From the NCBI RefSeq assembly GCF_024437655.1, contig NZ_JANBVF010000010.1, positions 124,001 through 188,000 on the forward strand: DNA of 64,000 nt, read 5' to 3'. Positions 53,978 through 62,513 of this stretch are shown piece after piece. A program made the translations under genes and the position numbers. The DNA comes from Chitinolyticbacter albus (GTDB lineage Bacteria; Pseudomonadota; Gammaproteobacteria; Burkholderiales; Chitinibacteraceae). The first letter of the stretch is position 1; every line of letters starts with the position of its first letter. The notes beneath the pieces are model-generated. The model was not told the DNA's origin, ran no database searches, and was given only the letters and a program-made list of their open reading frames with translations.

Positions 53978-54103
53978 GGGTGCCCGCGAAAGCTGTATTC
54001 AACTGTGCATTCTCGGCGAGAACCGGGCGCGCGTCTGTGCCCGACTTCGGTACTTGTGCGGCAGGGCCGCTTCAGGATTTGACTCGCATCAACGTGTGGC
54101 GCT

Positions 54104-54435
54104 TCACCGCCGGGCGAGCGCCACGCCATCGACTGTCATGGTCCAGATGCCTGCTTCCGGGTGGGGCGTTACCGTAACGGTGAATGTGGTGGCAAGCGGG
54201 CCGATGCCGACGGTGAAATGATTGCCATCGAAGCCTTGCAATGGCGCATCAATGGATTTGCCGAAGTTGCCCTCGTTACGCCGGTAGGCCACGTTGCCAT
54301 TCTGCCGGATGAGCAGCGTCATACCCGGGCCATGCCACCACCCCCATAGGCGGCCTTTTCCTTTGGAGCCGGCTTGCTGCAACCGGCCAGGATAGCGGCA
54401 GACAGCAAAGCGGCTGACAGAAACTGGCGCCGCAT
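54104..54435 (-). pseudogene. Frameshifted small lipoprotein gene
   Basis: From ATG 54435 (GGAG 9 bp upstream) a lipoprotein signal is read: MRRQFLSAALLSAAILAGC, then SKPAPKEKA, stopping at 54319. From about 54350 another frame reads LWGWWHGPGMTLLIRQNGNV ... WTMTVDGVALARR, stopping at 54104, which looks like the mature domain of the same protein. A single-base indel near GGAAAAGGCCGCC (~54352-54364) would join the two. The function of the domain is unknown. It may be a sequencing error rather than a real pseudogene. Confidence 0.65.
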
Positions 54436-54458
54436 ACGATGAAGCTCCAGTTGCGACG

Positions 54459-54947
54459 CTATGCCGCCGGCAGCAGCAGCGCCACCGCCTGTGCCTCAAC
54501 CGATTCAGAGGCGCCCACATGCCCCAGCTTCTCGTAGGTCTTGGCCTTCACGTTCACCTGCTCAGGGGCAACACCGAGATCGGCCGCGATATTGGCGACC
54601 ATGGCCGGGATGTGCGGCGCCATCTTGGGGCGCTGGATCAGGATGCTGGCGTCGACATTGCCGACGATCCAGCCGGTTTCGCGTACCCGGCGCACCGCCT
54701 CGCGCAGCAATACCCGGCTGTCGGCGCCGTGAAACTCCGCGGCGGTATCGGGGAAATGCCGGCCGATGTCGCCCAGTCCCGCCGCGCCGAGTACGGCATC
54801 GGTGATCGCATGCAGCAGTGCGTCGGCGTCCGAATGGCCCAGGAGGCCGAGCTCGAATTCGATCTTTACGCCACCGAGGATCAGCAAGCGATCCGGCACC
54901 AGCCGGTGCACGTCCCAGCCCTGGCCCACGCGAAACGGGAGATTCAT
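54459..54947 (-). CDS. ispF: 2-C-methyl-D-erythritol 2,4-cyclodiphosphate synthase
   Basis: Isoprenoid (MEP pathway) enzyme of 162 residues that cyclises CDP-methylerythritol 2-phosphate with release of CMP. Motifs: metal-binding GQGWDVHRL (Asp12, His14), [16 protein letters not shown] with the third metal His, [10 protein letters not shown], and [14 protein letters not shown] near the C-terminus. ATG 54947 has AAGGA upstream; the in-frame extension to 54977 overlaps ispD. It sits 13 bp after ispD in the dnaQ-ispD-ispF operon. Confidence 0.96.
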   Translation of the reverse strand: MNLPFRVGQGWDVHRLVPDRLLILGGVKIEFELGLLGHSDADALLHAITDAVLGAAGLGDIGRHFPDTAAEFHGADSRVLLREAVRRVRETGWIVGNVDASILIQRPKMAPHIPAMVANIAADLGVAPEQVNVKAKTYEKLGHVGASESVEAQAVALLLPAA

Positions 54948-54960
54948 CGTCTTATCCTTA

Positions 54961-55659
54961 TCAATGGGTGAGCGCATCGCCCGCCTGAAGGATCAAGGCG
55001 GCCAACGCCAGATCCTGCGGATACGTGACCTTGAGGTTCCACGGGCTGCCGTGTACCAGCCGGGGCGCAAGGCCCAGCTTTTCCATGGCGCTGGCCTCGT
55101 CGGTGATGTCCGGGCCCATGCCGGTTTCCAGCGCGCCGGCAAGATCGGCCAGACGGAACATCTGCGGCGTCTGCGCCTGCCACAGGCCGCCGCGCGGATG
55201 CGTGTGCGCAATGGTCTGATCGGGTGCGGCGAACTTGAGCGTATCGGCCACCGGGACCGCCAGGATGCCGCCGACGGCATCACCTAGCAGCGTGTCGATC
55301 AGCTTGCGCACGAGCTGTGGAGCAAGGCAGGGGCGCGCGGCATCATGCACCAGCACCCAGCTATCGGCCGGGATCTGCGTCGACAATGCTTGCAAGCCGT
55401 TCAACACCGACTCGGCACGGCTGGCGCCGCCGACGCGCAGCACCTGCAGTGTCGGGAAGGCCGACCAGTCGTAACTATCCCACCAGGCATCATCGGGCGA
55501 GAGCACTACGACGATGCGCGCGAGCTCCTCCACACGGGACAGCGCGGCCAGCGTATGCCAGATCAGCGGTTTGCCCAGCAGGTCGAGATATTGCTTGGGC
55601 GTGTCCGAACCCATACGGCTGCCGCTGCCGGCGGCCGGAAGCAGGGCGACGCAGCTCAC
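54961..55659 (-). CDS. ispD: 2-C-methyl-D-erythritol 4-phosphate cytidylyltransferase
   Basis: MEP-pathway enzyme of 232 residues joining CTP and methylerythritol phosphate. Motifs: [20 protein letters not shown] at the N-terminus (nucleotide binding), [35 protein letters not shown] and [13 protein letters not shown], and the C-terminal [17 protein letters not shown] 55659 has GGAGAA upstream and overlaps the dnaQ stop (GTGA), so translation is coupled. ispF follows directly. Confidence 0.96.
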   Translation of the reverse strand: MSCVALLPAAGSGSRMGSDTPKQYLDLLGKPLIWHTLAALSRVEELARIVVVLSPDDAWWDSYDWSAFPTLQVLRVGGASRAESVLNGLQALSTQIPADSWVLVHDAARPCLAPQLVRKLIDTLLGDAVGGILAVPVADTLKFAAPDQTIAHTHPRGGLWQAQTPQMFRLADLAGALETGMGPDITDEASAMEKLGLAPRLVHGSPWNLKVTYPQDLALAALILQAGDALTH

Positions 55660-56393
55660 GCGGCGTTCTCCGGCCGGGGCTCGTACTGCCGCCACAGGCA
55701 ATCGCCCTTGACCGCCTTGTCGAGCTCGGCGAGGTAGCTTTCGTGCGCGGCGGCTTCCTCGGCGCTAGCCTGCAATACCTTGAGCGGCTTTCTCGCGGCG
55801 CGGCGCGACAGATCGGCGGCGCTGGCGCCATTGCCGGCGGCATCGACGTGGAAATCGATCAGCAGGCTGTCCTGCCCGCGCGTCATCGCCAGGTAGACCT
55901 CGGACAACAGCTCGCAGTCGATCAGTGCGCCATGCAGCGTACGGCCGCTGCGGTCGATCTCGAAGCGATCGCACAGCGCGTCGAGGCTATTTCGCTTGCC
56001 TGGGAACATATCCTTGGCTTCGCGCAGCGTATCGATGATGCCCGAGACGTAATCGGTGATCTTGCCGCGGCCGACACGTTCCAGCTCCATATTGAGGTAA
56101 CCGACGTCGAACGGCGCGTTGTGGATGATCAGCTCGGCGCCATCGACGAAGGTCAGGAAGTCATCGACGATGTCGGCGAACTTGGGCTTATCGGCCAAAA
56201 ATTCGGTGGTCAGCCCGTGCACATTGAGCGCGCCTTCCTCGGAGTCGCGCCCCGGGTTGATGTAGCGGTGCAGGTGGCGATCGGGCGCGGAAAGCTTGCG
56301 GTCTATCATCTCGACCGCGGCGATTTCCAGGATGCGGTTGCCGTCTTCGACCCTGAGGCCGGTGGTTTCGGTATCGAGAATGATCTGGCGCAT
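55656..56393 (-). CDS. dnaQ: DNA polymerase III epsilon subunit (3'-5' exonuclease)
   Basis: Proofreading exonuclease of 245 residues. Exo motif I is LDTETTGL (Asp7, Glu9), motif II the HNAPFDVGYLNMEL region, motif III-epsilon LHGALIDCELLSEVYLAM with the His and Asp. The C-terminal ~60 residues, which bind the polymerase alpha subunit, are present. ATG 56393 starts MRQIILDTET; the extension to 56441 lacks a ribosome site. It is the first gene of an operon with ispD and ispF, a less common partnership than rnhA-dnaQ, although rnhA lies just upstream. Confidence 0.95.
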   Translation of the reverse strand: MRQIILDTETTGLRVEDGNRILEIAAVEMIDRKLSAPDRHLHRYINPGRDSEEGALNVHGLTTEFLADKPKFADIVDDFLTFVDGAELIIHNAPFDVGYLNMELERVGRGKITDYVSGIIDTLREAKDMFPGKRNSLDALCDRFEIDRSGRTLHGALIDCELLSEVYLAMTRGQDSLLIDFHVDAAGNGASAADLSRRAARKPLKVLQASAEEAAAHESYLAELDKAVKGDCLWRQYEPRPENAA

Positions 56394-56657
56394 GGGTGGG
56401 ACCGGTGGAGCAAAGCGCAGATTATCGCCCGCGCGCCGCAACTGGCAAAGCGCGGGTTTCCGGCCCGGCCGGGCGCCACGCCGCGTACTGCCATAAAGTC
56501 CCCATCTATCAGCAAGATACGCTGCGCCACAGCGAGCGGAGGGCAGGCGTGTCTATCTCCGGCAGCTAGCAAGGGCAGCGCTCAATGCGAGGGAAGTGCA
56601 GAGCGGTGCTCTTGCGCGCACGAGCGGTTTGGCCGCTTGGGGTCAGAGCGCTTGGGG

Positions 56658-57110
56658 CTAGCGCCCCAGTGCCGCGTCTACGCCGCGATTGGCGAGCTGA
56701 TCGGCACGTTCGTTGAATTCATGGCCGGCGTGGCCTTTCACCCAGCGCCAGGTGACCTGATGCTTGGCCACTTCGGTATCCAGCCTTTGCCACAGGTCGG
56801 CGTTCTTCACTGGCTTCTTGTCGGCCGTTTTCCAGCCATTGCGCTTCCAGTTGTGAATCCAGGTTTCGATGCCGTTCTTCACGTACTGCGAATCGGTGAA
56901 CAGCGTCAGCGCGCACGGGCGCTTGAGCGCGGCCAGCGCCTCGATCACCGCCAGTAACTCCATACGGTTGTTGGTGGTGTCGCGCTCGCCGCCGAACAGC
57001 TCCTTCTCCTGCAGCGTGTCGCCACTGCGGTAGCGCATCAGCGCGCCCCAGCCGCCGGGGCCGGGATTGCCCTTGCAGGCGCCGTCGGTGTAGATCTCGA
57101 GTGTGGTCAT
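56658..57110 (-). CDS. rnhA: Ribonuclease HI
   Basis: Hydrolyses RNA in RNA-DNA hybrids; 150 residues, near the E. coli length (155). Catalytic residues appear in order: Asp in [16 protein letters not shown], Glu in [15 protein letters not shown], Asp in LFTDSQYV, and the C-terminal [17 protein letters not shown] with His and Asp. ATG 57110 begins [10 protein letters not shown]; the longer upstream frame is not conserved-looking. It is oriented like dnaQ, 264 bp away; that interval contains no other gene that I can see. Confidence 0.96.
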   Translation of the reverse strand: MTTLEIYTDGACKGNPGPGGWGALMRYRSGDTLQEKELFGGERDTTNNRMELLAVIEALAALKRPCALTLFTDSQYVKNGIETWIHNWKRNGWKTADKKPVKNADLWQRLDTEVAKHQVTWRWVKGHAGHEFNERADQLANRGVDAALGR

Positions 57111-57287
57111 GGTGTTCCAGGATATCGCCGTCGCTATGAGGGCGGGGCAAAACGGGCACAGAGTATATCGGCTGGCGCCGCAGAGGGTGAGTGCAGCGAC
57201 GGGCGCAATCAGGCCGGGCTGTCGGATGGGGCGAACTCGCCCGTGTGCCCTCGGTCGCACCTACTCCATCCTCGCAAGGAGAGCACC

Positions 57288-57725
57288 ATGCCTGTCACCT
57301 GGATCCTGGCTGCGGATTCGAGCCGCGCCCATATCTACGAGATGGACCTACAGCATCATGCCACCGAGGTCCAATGCTTCTTGCACGAACAGGCGCAGAA
57401 TCGCGAACTCAATTCGGATGCGTATGGGCGCTACCGGGGCGGCGGACCGGGGCGGGCCGGTCATACCGCGCAGCCGGCGGTCGATGCCATGGAGCACGAG
57501 GCCCAGCGATTTTCCAAGGAGCTGGGGCAATACCTGGAGAAAGCGTTGCATGAACATCGCTACGACAAGCTCAAGGTGGTGGCGTCGCCCCGGTTCCTGG
57601 GCTTGATGCGCCAGCAGCTCAGCCGATCAGCGCAGGCGTTGATCGACGAGGAATTGCCCAAGGATGTATCCAAACTCGGCGCGCGCGAGATTGCGCAATA
57701 TTTCGAAACGCATGCGCTGCACTAG
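57288..57725 (+). CDS. Host-attachment-family protein
   Basis: Soluble protein of 145 residues resembling the host_attach family (PF10116), first described for plant attachment in Agrobacterium. Characteristic stretches: TWILAADSSRAHIYEMD at the start, a Gly/Arg-rich middle (YGRYRGGGPGRAGHT), VASPRFLGLMRQQLS and the C-terminal ELPKDVSKLGAREIAQYF. These proteins look like archaeal Pelota/eRF1-like folds and their real activity is uncertain. AAGGAG precedes ATG 57288. No operon partner. Confidence 0.82.
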   Translation: MPVTWILAADSSRAHIYEMDLQHHATEVQCFLHEQAQNRELNSDAYGRYRGGGPGRAGHTAQPAVDAMEHEAQRFSKELGQYLEKALHEHRYDKLKVVASPRFLGLMRQQLSRSAQALIDEELPKDVSKLGAREIAQYFETHALH

Positions 57726-57800
57726 GCGTCGTGTCGATTCAGCCCAGGGGCAGTCCCTTGACGTATGCTGGCGCCCAACGCCGTTATGGTCGAGGTCCAC

Positions 57801-58088
57801 ATGAAATTGCCCGCCGTTTTGATGTTCCTGCTGCTTGGCACGCCCAGTTGGGCGGCGCCGTTCTGCCCCTGGAAAGTGCCGGGCGAGGCCAGGACTGAGC
57901 GCTACATCAATCTGACCGTGGTGCAGTACGTCGAGGTGGGTGACGAATCGGTCCGCATAGTCTTCGGTGGCGGCAATCTGGGCAGTGGCCACGATGTGGT
58001 TTTGCTGGTCAAGAATCGCGATGAGGGGCGGCAGCTCCTGGCCAATCTGGAGGCGGCCGCCAGGCGCTGTGACGGCGCCCTCAAATGA
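57801..58088 (+). CDS. Small exported protein, unknown function
   Basis: 95 residues from ATG 57801 (MKLPAVLMFLLLGTPSWA), a signal peptide. The mature part begins APFCPWKVPGEARTERYINL and contains a second Cys near the C-terminus (ARRCDGALK), so a disulfide is possible. No family recognised. It ends 8 bp inside the convergent acetyltransferase gene. Confidence 0.7.
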   Translation: MKLPAVLMFLLLGTPSWAAPFCPWKVPGEARTERYINLTVVQYVEVGDESVRIVFGGGNLGSGHDVVLLVKNRDEGRQLLANLEAAARRCDGALK

Positions 58089-58551
58089 GCGCGTGGCGCA
58101 TCCGGTAGTTGTGCAGCGCCACGCCCTCTCGCACCAGTTGCTGGCGTGCTTGCACCGTGAAGCCATGATGGCTGAAGCAGGGGCGGGCCGTTTCACTGAC
58201 GTCAGACCATAGCACCGGGCAGCCTTGCTCCTTGGCGCGTTCGAGTACCGCGCGCATCAGCGCGCTGCCCACGCCGCATCCGGCGTGCGCTGGCGCAACG
58301 TAGAGGAAATCGACATAGCCATCGTCGCGCAACGAGGCGAAGCCCGCGACCATGCCATTTCGTTCGGCCACCCAGGTGGTCAGGCCGGCCAGCCGCTGGG
58401 CCCAGGCAGTTGTGTCGTAGTCGGCAGGTGCCCAGGCGGCGCATTGCTCGGGTGTGTAGTCGCGGGAGGCCAGACCGTGGACCGACGCGTGCAACACCTG
58501 GCGCAGCGTGGCGGCGTCGCCTTCGCGCGCTTGCCGCAGCGTGAGGTTCAC
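58081..58551 (-). CDS. GNAT-family acetyltransferase
   Basis: Acetyl-CoA-dependent N-acetyltransferase-like protein of 156 residues. The GNAT core is visible: DFLYVAPAHAGCGVGSALMR (motif A, with the CoA-binding GxGxG/A-type loop), then VLERAKEQGCPVLWSDVSET and a C-terminal FSHHGFTVQARQQLV as in the YafP/YiiD-type subfamily. GTG 58551 overlaps the methyltransferase stop codon (GTGA), so the two genes are coupled; GTG 58560 is also possible. The substrate is unknown. Confidence 0.85.
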   Translation of the reverse strand: MNLTLRQAREGDAATLRQVLHASVHGLASRDYTPEQCAAWAPADYDTTAWAQRLAGLTTWVAERNGMVAGFASLRDDGYVDFLYVAPAHAGCGVGSALMRAVLERAKEQGCPVLWSDVSETARPCFSHHGFTVQARQQLVREGVALHNYRMRHALI

Positions 58552-59309
58552 GGCTTGCACTTATCCTTGGCGGCCTGCAGCTTGATCTTCTCGACCGCCG
58601 ATGCCGCTGCGGCCTTGGAAGGTGAAACCCGGCGCCATTGCGGTTCGATGATGCGCATGCCGGCCACGCGCTTGACCACGTCGAGGCAATACACACCGCC
58701 GGCGGCCGGCCACCAGCGATCGCCGGCGGTTTCCAGGAAGCGGGTCCGCTCCAGCCAGCCGTGGCGCTGCACCGGCGGGCGATAGCAGAGGAAGTCGCTG
58801 CTGCGCGCCTCCAGCCCCAGCAGCGACAGCCAGTCCTTGAGCCGGGGCTGCGCGACGAAGTGCCCATCCCACGGTTGCCCGCCATTGCGTTTGAGGCGCT
58901 TGAGCCCCCACAGGCTCCACGGATTGAAACCTGTGATCAAGAGCCGCCCTTCGGGTACCAGTACGCGTTCCACTTCGCGCAGCACCTGGTGCGGATCGGC
59001 GCAGAAATCGAGCACGTGGGGCAGGGCGACGAGGTCCAGGCTCTGGCTGGAAAAAGGCAGCGCCTCGGGGGTGCAGCGGATGTTGCAACCGCCTGCCGCG
59101 CCGGCCAAGCCGCGCCAGGGCATGCGATTGGTCCTGAGACAGTCGAGCTCGGGCAGCTCCAGCTGGATGGCCTTGTAGCCAAAGATGTCCTGCGCCACAC
59201 GGCCGTACCAGTTCGCCTCTTCGGCCGCGAGATAAGTACCTAGCGGCGTGGCGAGCCAGTCGGCAAAATGACGGAACGGGGTGGCGCTGCTGCTATCGGG
59301 AGATGTCAT
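58548..59309 (-). CDS. Class I SAM-dependent methyltransferase
   Basis: 253 residues with a methyltransferase type-11-like core: CNIRCTPEALPFSSQSLDLV, ALPHVLDFCADPHQVLREVE, RVLVPEGRLLITGFNPWSLW. The usual N-terminal GxGxG motif is reduced (AGAAGGCN), so SAM binding may be weak or different. Members of this family often sit beside gloB and rnhA in beta- and gammaproteobacteria. ATG 59309 shares bases with the divergent gloB start. The substrate is not known. Confidence 0.83.
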   Translation of the reverse strand: MTSPDSSSATPFRHFADWLATPLGTYLAAEEANWYGRVAQDIFGYKAIQLELPELDCLRTNRMPWRGLAGAAGGCNIRCTPEALPFSSQSLDLVALPHVLDFCADPHQVLREVERVLVPEGRLLITGFNPWSLWGLKRLKRNGGQPWDGHFVAQPRLKDWLSLLGLEARSSDFLCYRPPVQRHGWLERTRFLETAGDRWWPAAGGVYCLDVVKRVAGMRIIEPQWRRVSPSKAAAASAVEKIKLQAAKDKCKP

Positions 59310-60051
59310 GCTGCAACTCGAAGCCTTGCCGATACTGGAAGACAATTATATCTGGGTTTTGCACGATGGCCGGCAGGCGCTGGCGGTCGATCCCGGTCGC
59401 GGTGAGCCCTTGCTGGCCTGGCTGCACGCTCGCGGGCTGACGCTGGAAGCGGTGCTCATTACCCACCACCACTGGGACCATGTGGAGGGACTGCCGGTTC
59501 TGCTGGCAACGCAACCCGGTTTGACCATTTATGGCCCCGCCAGCGTCGCGGTGGTGAACCAGCCGCTGGCCGGGGGCGAAACCATCGCGGTGCTGGGGCT
59601 GTCGTTCACGGTGCTGCCAGTGCCGGGGCATACACTCGATCACCTGGCCTACTACGGCGCGCCGTGGTTGTTCTGCGGCGACACGCTGTTCGGTGCCGGG
59701 TGCGGGCGGCTGTTCGAGGGGACACCGGCGCAGATGCATGCCTCGCTATCCAGCCTCGCCGCGCTGCCAGGCGAGACGCTGGTGTGCTGTACCCATGAAT
59801 ACACGCTGATCAATCTGCGCTTCGCGCGCGAGGTCGATCCCGACAATGCGGCGCTGGCGGACCGTTGGCGGCGCGATGTAGCGCGGCGCGAGCGCGGTGA
59901 GCCCACCTTGCCCGGCTCCATCACCGAAGAGCGGGCCACCAATCCATTTTTGCGCGCGTGCGAAGCTGCGCTGCAGACGGTGACCGGCACTCCCGGCGAT
60001 GCGCTCGCCACCTTTGCCGCGCTCAGGGCGCGTCGTAACGGTTTTCGCTAG
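59308..60051 (+). CDS. gloB: Hydroxyacylglutathione hydrolase (glyoxalase II)
   Basis: Hydrolyses S-lactoylglutathione to lactate and glutathione, the second step of methylglyoxal detoxification. 247 residues (E. coli 251). Metallo-beta-lactamase motif THHHWDHVEG at residues 52-61 (His53, His55, Asp57, His58); other metal ligands lie in PVPGHTLDH, FCGDTLFGAGCGRLFEG and CTHEYTLINLRFA. The C-terminal RATNPFLRACEAAL binds glutathione in the family. ATG 59308 has GGGAG 5 bp upstream; GTG 59281 would add nine residues. Its start overlaps the divergent methyltransferase start. Confidence 0.96.
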   Translation: MLQLEALPILEDNYIWVLHDGRQALAVDPGRGEPLLAWLHARGLTLEAVLITHHHWDHVEGLPVLLATQPGLTIYGPASVAVVNQPLAGGETIAVLGLSFTVLPVPGHTLDHLAYYGAPWLFCGDTLFGAGCGRLFEGTPAQMHASLSSLAALPGETLVCCTHEYTLINLRFAREVDPDNAALADRWRRDVARRERGEPTLPGSITEERATNPFLRACEAALQTVTGTPGDALATFAALRARRNGFR

Positions 60052-60189
60052 CCGTACGTTCATGACGGGGGAATGGCGATGGCCCGTCCGTCCGCGCTAC
60101 GACGGGGCATGGCTTGCTTACGTTGACATGGCATACCCGGCCCCGGCACCATCGCAGCCTTGTTTCCGCTTCCCTTCGTGCGCGCACCC

Positions 60190-61743
60190 ATGAAATTCCG
60201 TCTTCTCGCCGCGTGCCTGCTGCTTTCCGCCTTTGCATCGGCCAATGATCCCGCCGAGCTCTCCGACACCGATTTGCTGGTCGAGCCCGCTGACCCCATG
60301 GTCACCGAATATCTGTTCGGCGATTCGAACCGGGCCCAGTACCCCAGTCTGTGGGAGCGCATGCGCAACGGTTTCACCATGAACGATCTCGACAGCCCGC
60401 TGGTCGAGAAATGGGAAAATTACTACGCCAGCCGTCCGGAATACCTGAACCGCATCGTCGAGCGCGGTTCGCGCTACCTCTATCACGTGGTCGCGCAGGT
60501 GGAAAAACGCGGCATGCCGATGGAAGTGGCGCTACTGCCGATGATCGAATCGGCGTACAACCCCAAGGCGGTGTCGGTGGTCGGCGCCGGCGGCATGTGG
60601 CAGTTCATGCCGGCAACGGGCAAGCATTACGGGCTGGAGCGTACCTGGTGGTATGACGGTCGCCGCGATGTGATTGCCGCGACCGATGCCGCGCTCGATT
60701 ACCTGCAGGTGCTGTACGGCATGTTCGGCGACTGGGAGCTGGCGCTGGCTTCATACAATTGGGGCGAGGGGGCTGTGGGCCGCGCGCTGGAGAAGAACCG
60801 CACAGCCGGCCTGCCGCTCACCTTCTCCGATATCCGCAAGCCGGTGGAGACCGAGAATTACGTACCCAAGCTGCTGGCGGTGCGCAATATCATCGCCGAC
60901 CCCGACGCATTCGGCGTGCACCTGCCGGTGCTGGACAACGACCCGTATTTCGTCGGCATCACCACGGGCCGGCACATGGACGTGCAGATCGCCGCCGAGC
61001 TCGCCGAAATTCCGGTCGACGAGCTGCTCAAGCTCAACCCGGGCTTCATCCGGCCGGTGATCGCGCACAAGGACGAACGCAAGCTGGTGCTGCCGGCAGA
61101 GAAACTGGACGTATTCCAGCGCAACCTCGCCGCTTACGACAAGCCACTGCTCAATTGGCAGCCCTATGTGACCCAGCAGGGTGAGACGTTCGGCGCATTG
61201 GCCGAGCGCCACGGCATTGCGCTCTCCGAGCTCTTGGAAATCAACGACCTCACCGGTGGTGATCGCGTGGCGCGTGGGCAGACCATCCTGGTGCCGCTGA
61301 CCCCGGGCATGGACCTGCGCGAGCGCACGGCGCTGGCGGCACTCAAGGTGAACAAGGTGGCCGACCCGGTCGATACCGGTGAGCAGGATCAGCCCAAGCC
61401 GGTGCCGAAAAAGACCGACCGCTACCGTGTGCAGCGCGGCGATACGCTCTACAGCGTGGCGCAACGCTTTGGCATGAACGTCGACGAGCTGAAAGCGCTC
61501 AACCGGATGCGCAACAACCAGATCCGCGCCGGCCAGCAGCTCAAGGTGACCGGGGACGCCAAGACGGTGGTCAAGGACGGCAAGCGTACCAGCCGCAAGC
61601 AGCCCCGCACCTACACCGCCAAGCGTGGCGATACGCTCGCCGACATCGCCCGCCGTTACGACGTGGCACTGACCGATCTCAAGCGCTGGAACCCCAAGCC
61701 GCTGCGCCCCGGCATGAAGGTGGTCATCGATCCGGCGAATTGA
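60190..61743 (+). CDS. mltD: Membrane-bound lytic murein transglycosylase D with LysM repeats
   Basis: Periplasmic peptidoglycan-cleaving enzyme of 517 residues. Signal: MKFRLLAACLLLSAFASA; no lipobox Cys follows the signal, unlike E. coli MltD, so membrane anchoring is not supported here. The SLT domain (~95-240) contains the catalytic Glu120 in LLPMIESAYNPKA, GAGGMWQFMPATGKHYGL and LALASYNWGEGAVGRA. Three LysM modules follow: VTQQGETFGALAERHGIALS, VQRGDTLYSVAQRFGMNVDE, AKRGDTLADIARRYDVALTD. It bends glycan chains to make 1,6-anhydro products. An intrinsic terminator follows. Confidence 0.95.
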   Translation: MKFRLLAACLLLSAFASANDPAELSDTDLLVEPADPMVTEYLFGDSNRAQYPSLWERMRNGFTMNDLDSPLVEKWENYYASRPEYLNRIVERGSRYLYHVVAQVEKRGMPMEVALLPMIESAYNPKAVSVVGAGGMWQFMPATGKHYGLERTWWYDGRRDVIAATDAALDYLQVLYGMFGDWELALASYNWGEGAVGRALEKNRTAGLPLTFSDIRKPVETENYVPKLLAVRNIIADPDAFGVHLPVLDNDPYFVGITTGRHMDVQIAAELAEIPVDELLKLNPGFIRPVIAHKDERKLVLPAEKLDVFQRNLAAYDKPLLNWQPYVTQQGETFGALAERHGIALSELLEINDLTGGDRVARGQTILVPLTPGMDLRERTALAALKVNKVADPVDTGEQDQPKPVPKKTDRYRVQRGDTLYSVAQRFGMNVDELKALNRMRNNQIRAGQQLKVTGDAKTVVKDGKRTSRKQPRTYTAKRGDTLADIARRYDVALTDLKRWNPKPLRPGMKVVIDPAN

Positions 61744-61760
61744 TCGATCTGCATTGGAAC

Positions 61761-61787
61761 AAACCCGCCGATGGCGGGTTTTTCTTT
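61761..61787 (+). terminator. Intrinsic terminator of mltD
   Basis: AAACCCGCC-GAT-GGCGGGTTT, a perfect 9-bp stem, then TTCTTTG. Ideal geometry; 17 bp after the stop codon. It also shows that the next gene cannot start as early as its open frame (61740). Confidence 0.9.
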
Positions 61788-61868
61788 GTCGGACTCGAAG
61801 TACCTGTCGTTTTGGCAGGTGTGGATCTGGTGTGTTACAAACCGGGCTTTGCTGGCACGGAGCTTTCG

Positions 61869-62513
61869 ATGTCTTCCTGGTGGTCACGGTTGTTCAGGCA
61901 TCCCGCGCAAAGGGTAGGCATTTCTCACTCGCTGTCCCTACAGCCCTTTCTTGAGTGCCATCCACCCGCGGACGATGTACGTCCCGCATCTGACGAATTG
62001 CTGGCCCGTTATCGCGGCCAGCTACCTGAACCGCTGCTCGCGCTCTGGCAGCGGGTGGGGCTGGGACGCTACGGCAATGGCCTGATCACGCTGGTCAATC
62101 CCGATGACTACAAGGACCAGCTGTATGGCTGGCTGATGTATGACGAGGAGGACCCTTCCCGGCTGCCGATTGCCGTGACGGGGTTTGGCCTGCTGATCTA
62201 TTACCGGCGCTTGGGCGAGGACGCCGAGGACGTCGCTTACATCGACCCCAACCTGCGAGAAGCCGGCGTGCTGGCCTGGTCGCTCGAGGCAGCGTTCAAC
62301 GAGGCGCTGTGCAGCACGGAGACGCAGGCTGAGCTGCTCGACGCTGAGCTGTTCGCCGCTGCGCTTACCCGGCTTGGGCTCTTGCGGGCAGGGCAAAGCT
62401 ACTGCTTCGTCCCTGCGCTGGCACTCGGTGGCGCCAAAATGCCGGAGCAGCTCGAAATCGGCGATGCTGCGGTCCAGCTCGATTTGCTGCTGCAACTGGC
62501 CAACGGCGAATGA
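61869..62513 (+). CDS. GAD-like/DUF1851 protein, T6SS immunity (Tdi1-like)
   Basis: Cytoplasmic protein of 214 residues. ATG 61869 has GGAG upstream and lies past the mltD terminator. The N-terminal half resembles the GAD-like domain (PADDVRPASDELLARYRGQL, GRYGNGLITLVNPDDYKDQL), and the C-terminal ~90 residues the DUF1851/T6 immunity Tdi1 domain (VLAWSLEAAFNEALCSTETQ, SYCFVPALALGGAKMPEQLE). Tdi1 protects Agrobacterium from the nuclease Tde1. No nuclease toxin or T6SS gene lies nearby in the window, so it may be an orphan immunity gene. The stop overlaps the next start (ATGA). Confidence 0.75.
   Translation: MSSWWSRLFRHPAQRVGISHSLSLQPFLECHPPADDVRPASDELLARYRGQLPEPLLALWQRVGLGRYGNGLITLVNPDDYKDQLYGWLMYDEEDPSRLPIAVTGFGLLIYYRRLGEDAEDVAYIDPNLREAGVLAWSLEAAFNEALCSTETQAELLDAELFAAALTRLGLLRAGQSYCFVPALALGGAKMPEQLEIGDAAVQLDLLLQLANGE

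Noticed and set aside
55317-56957. A plus-strand frame of 546 codons across ispD and dnaQ
   Set aside because: It is antisense to two well-identified essential genes and has no plausible protein features.
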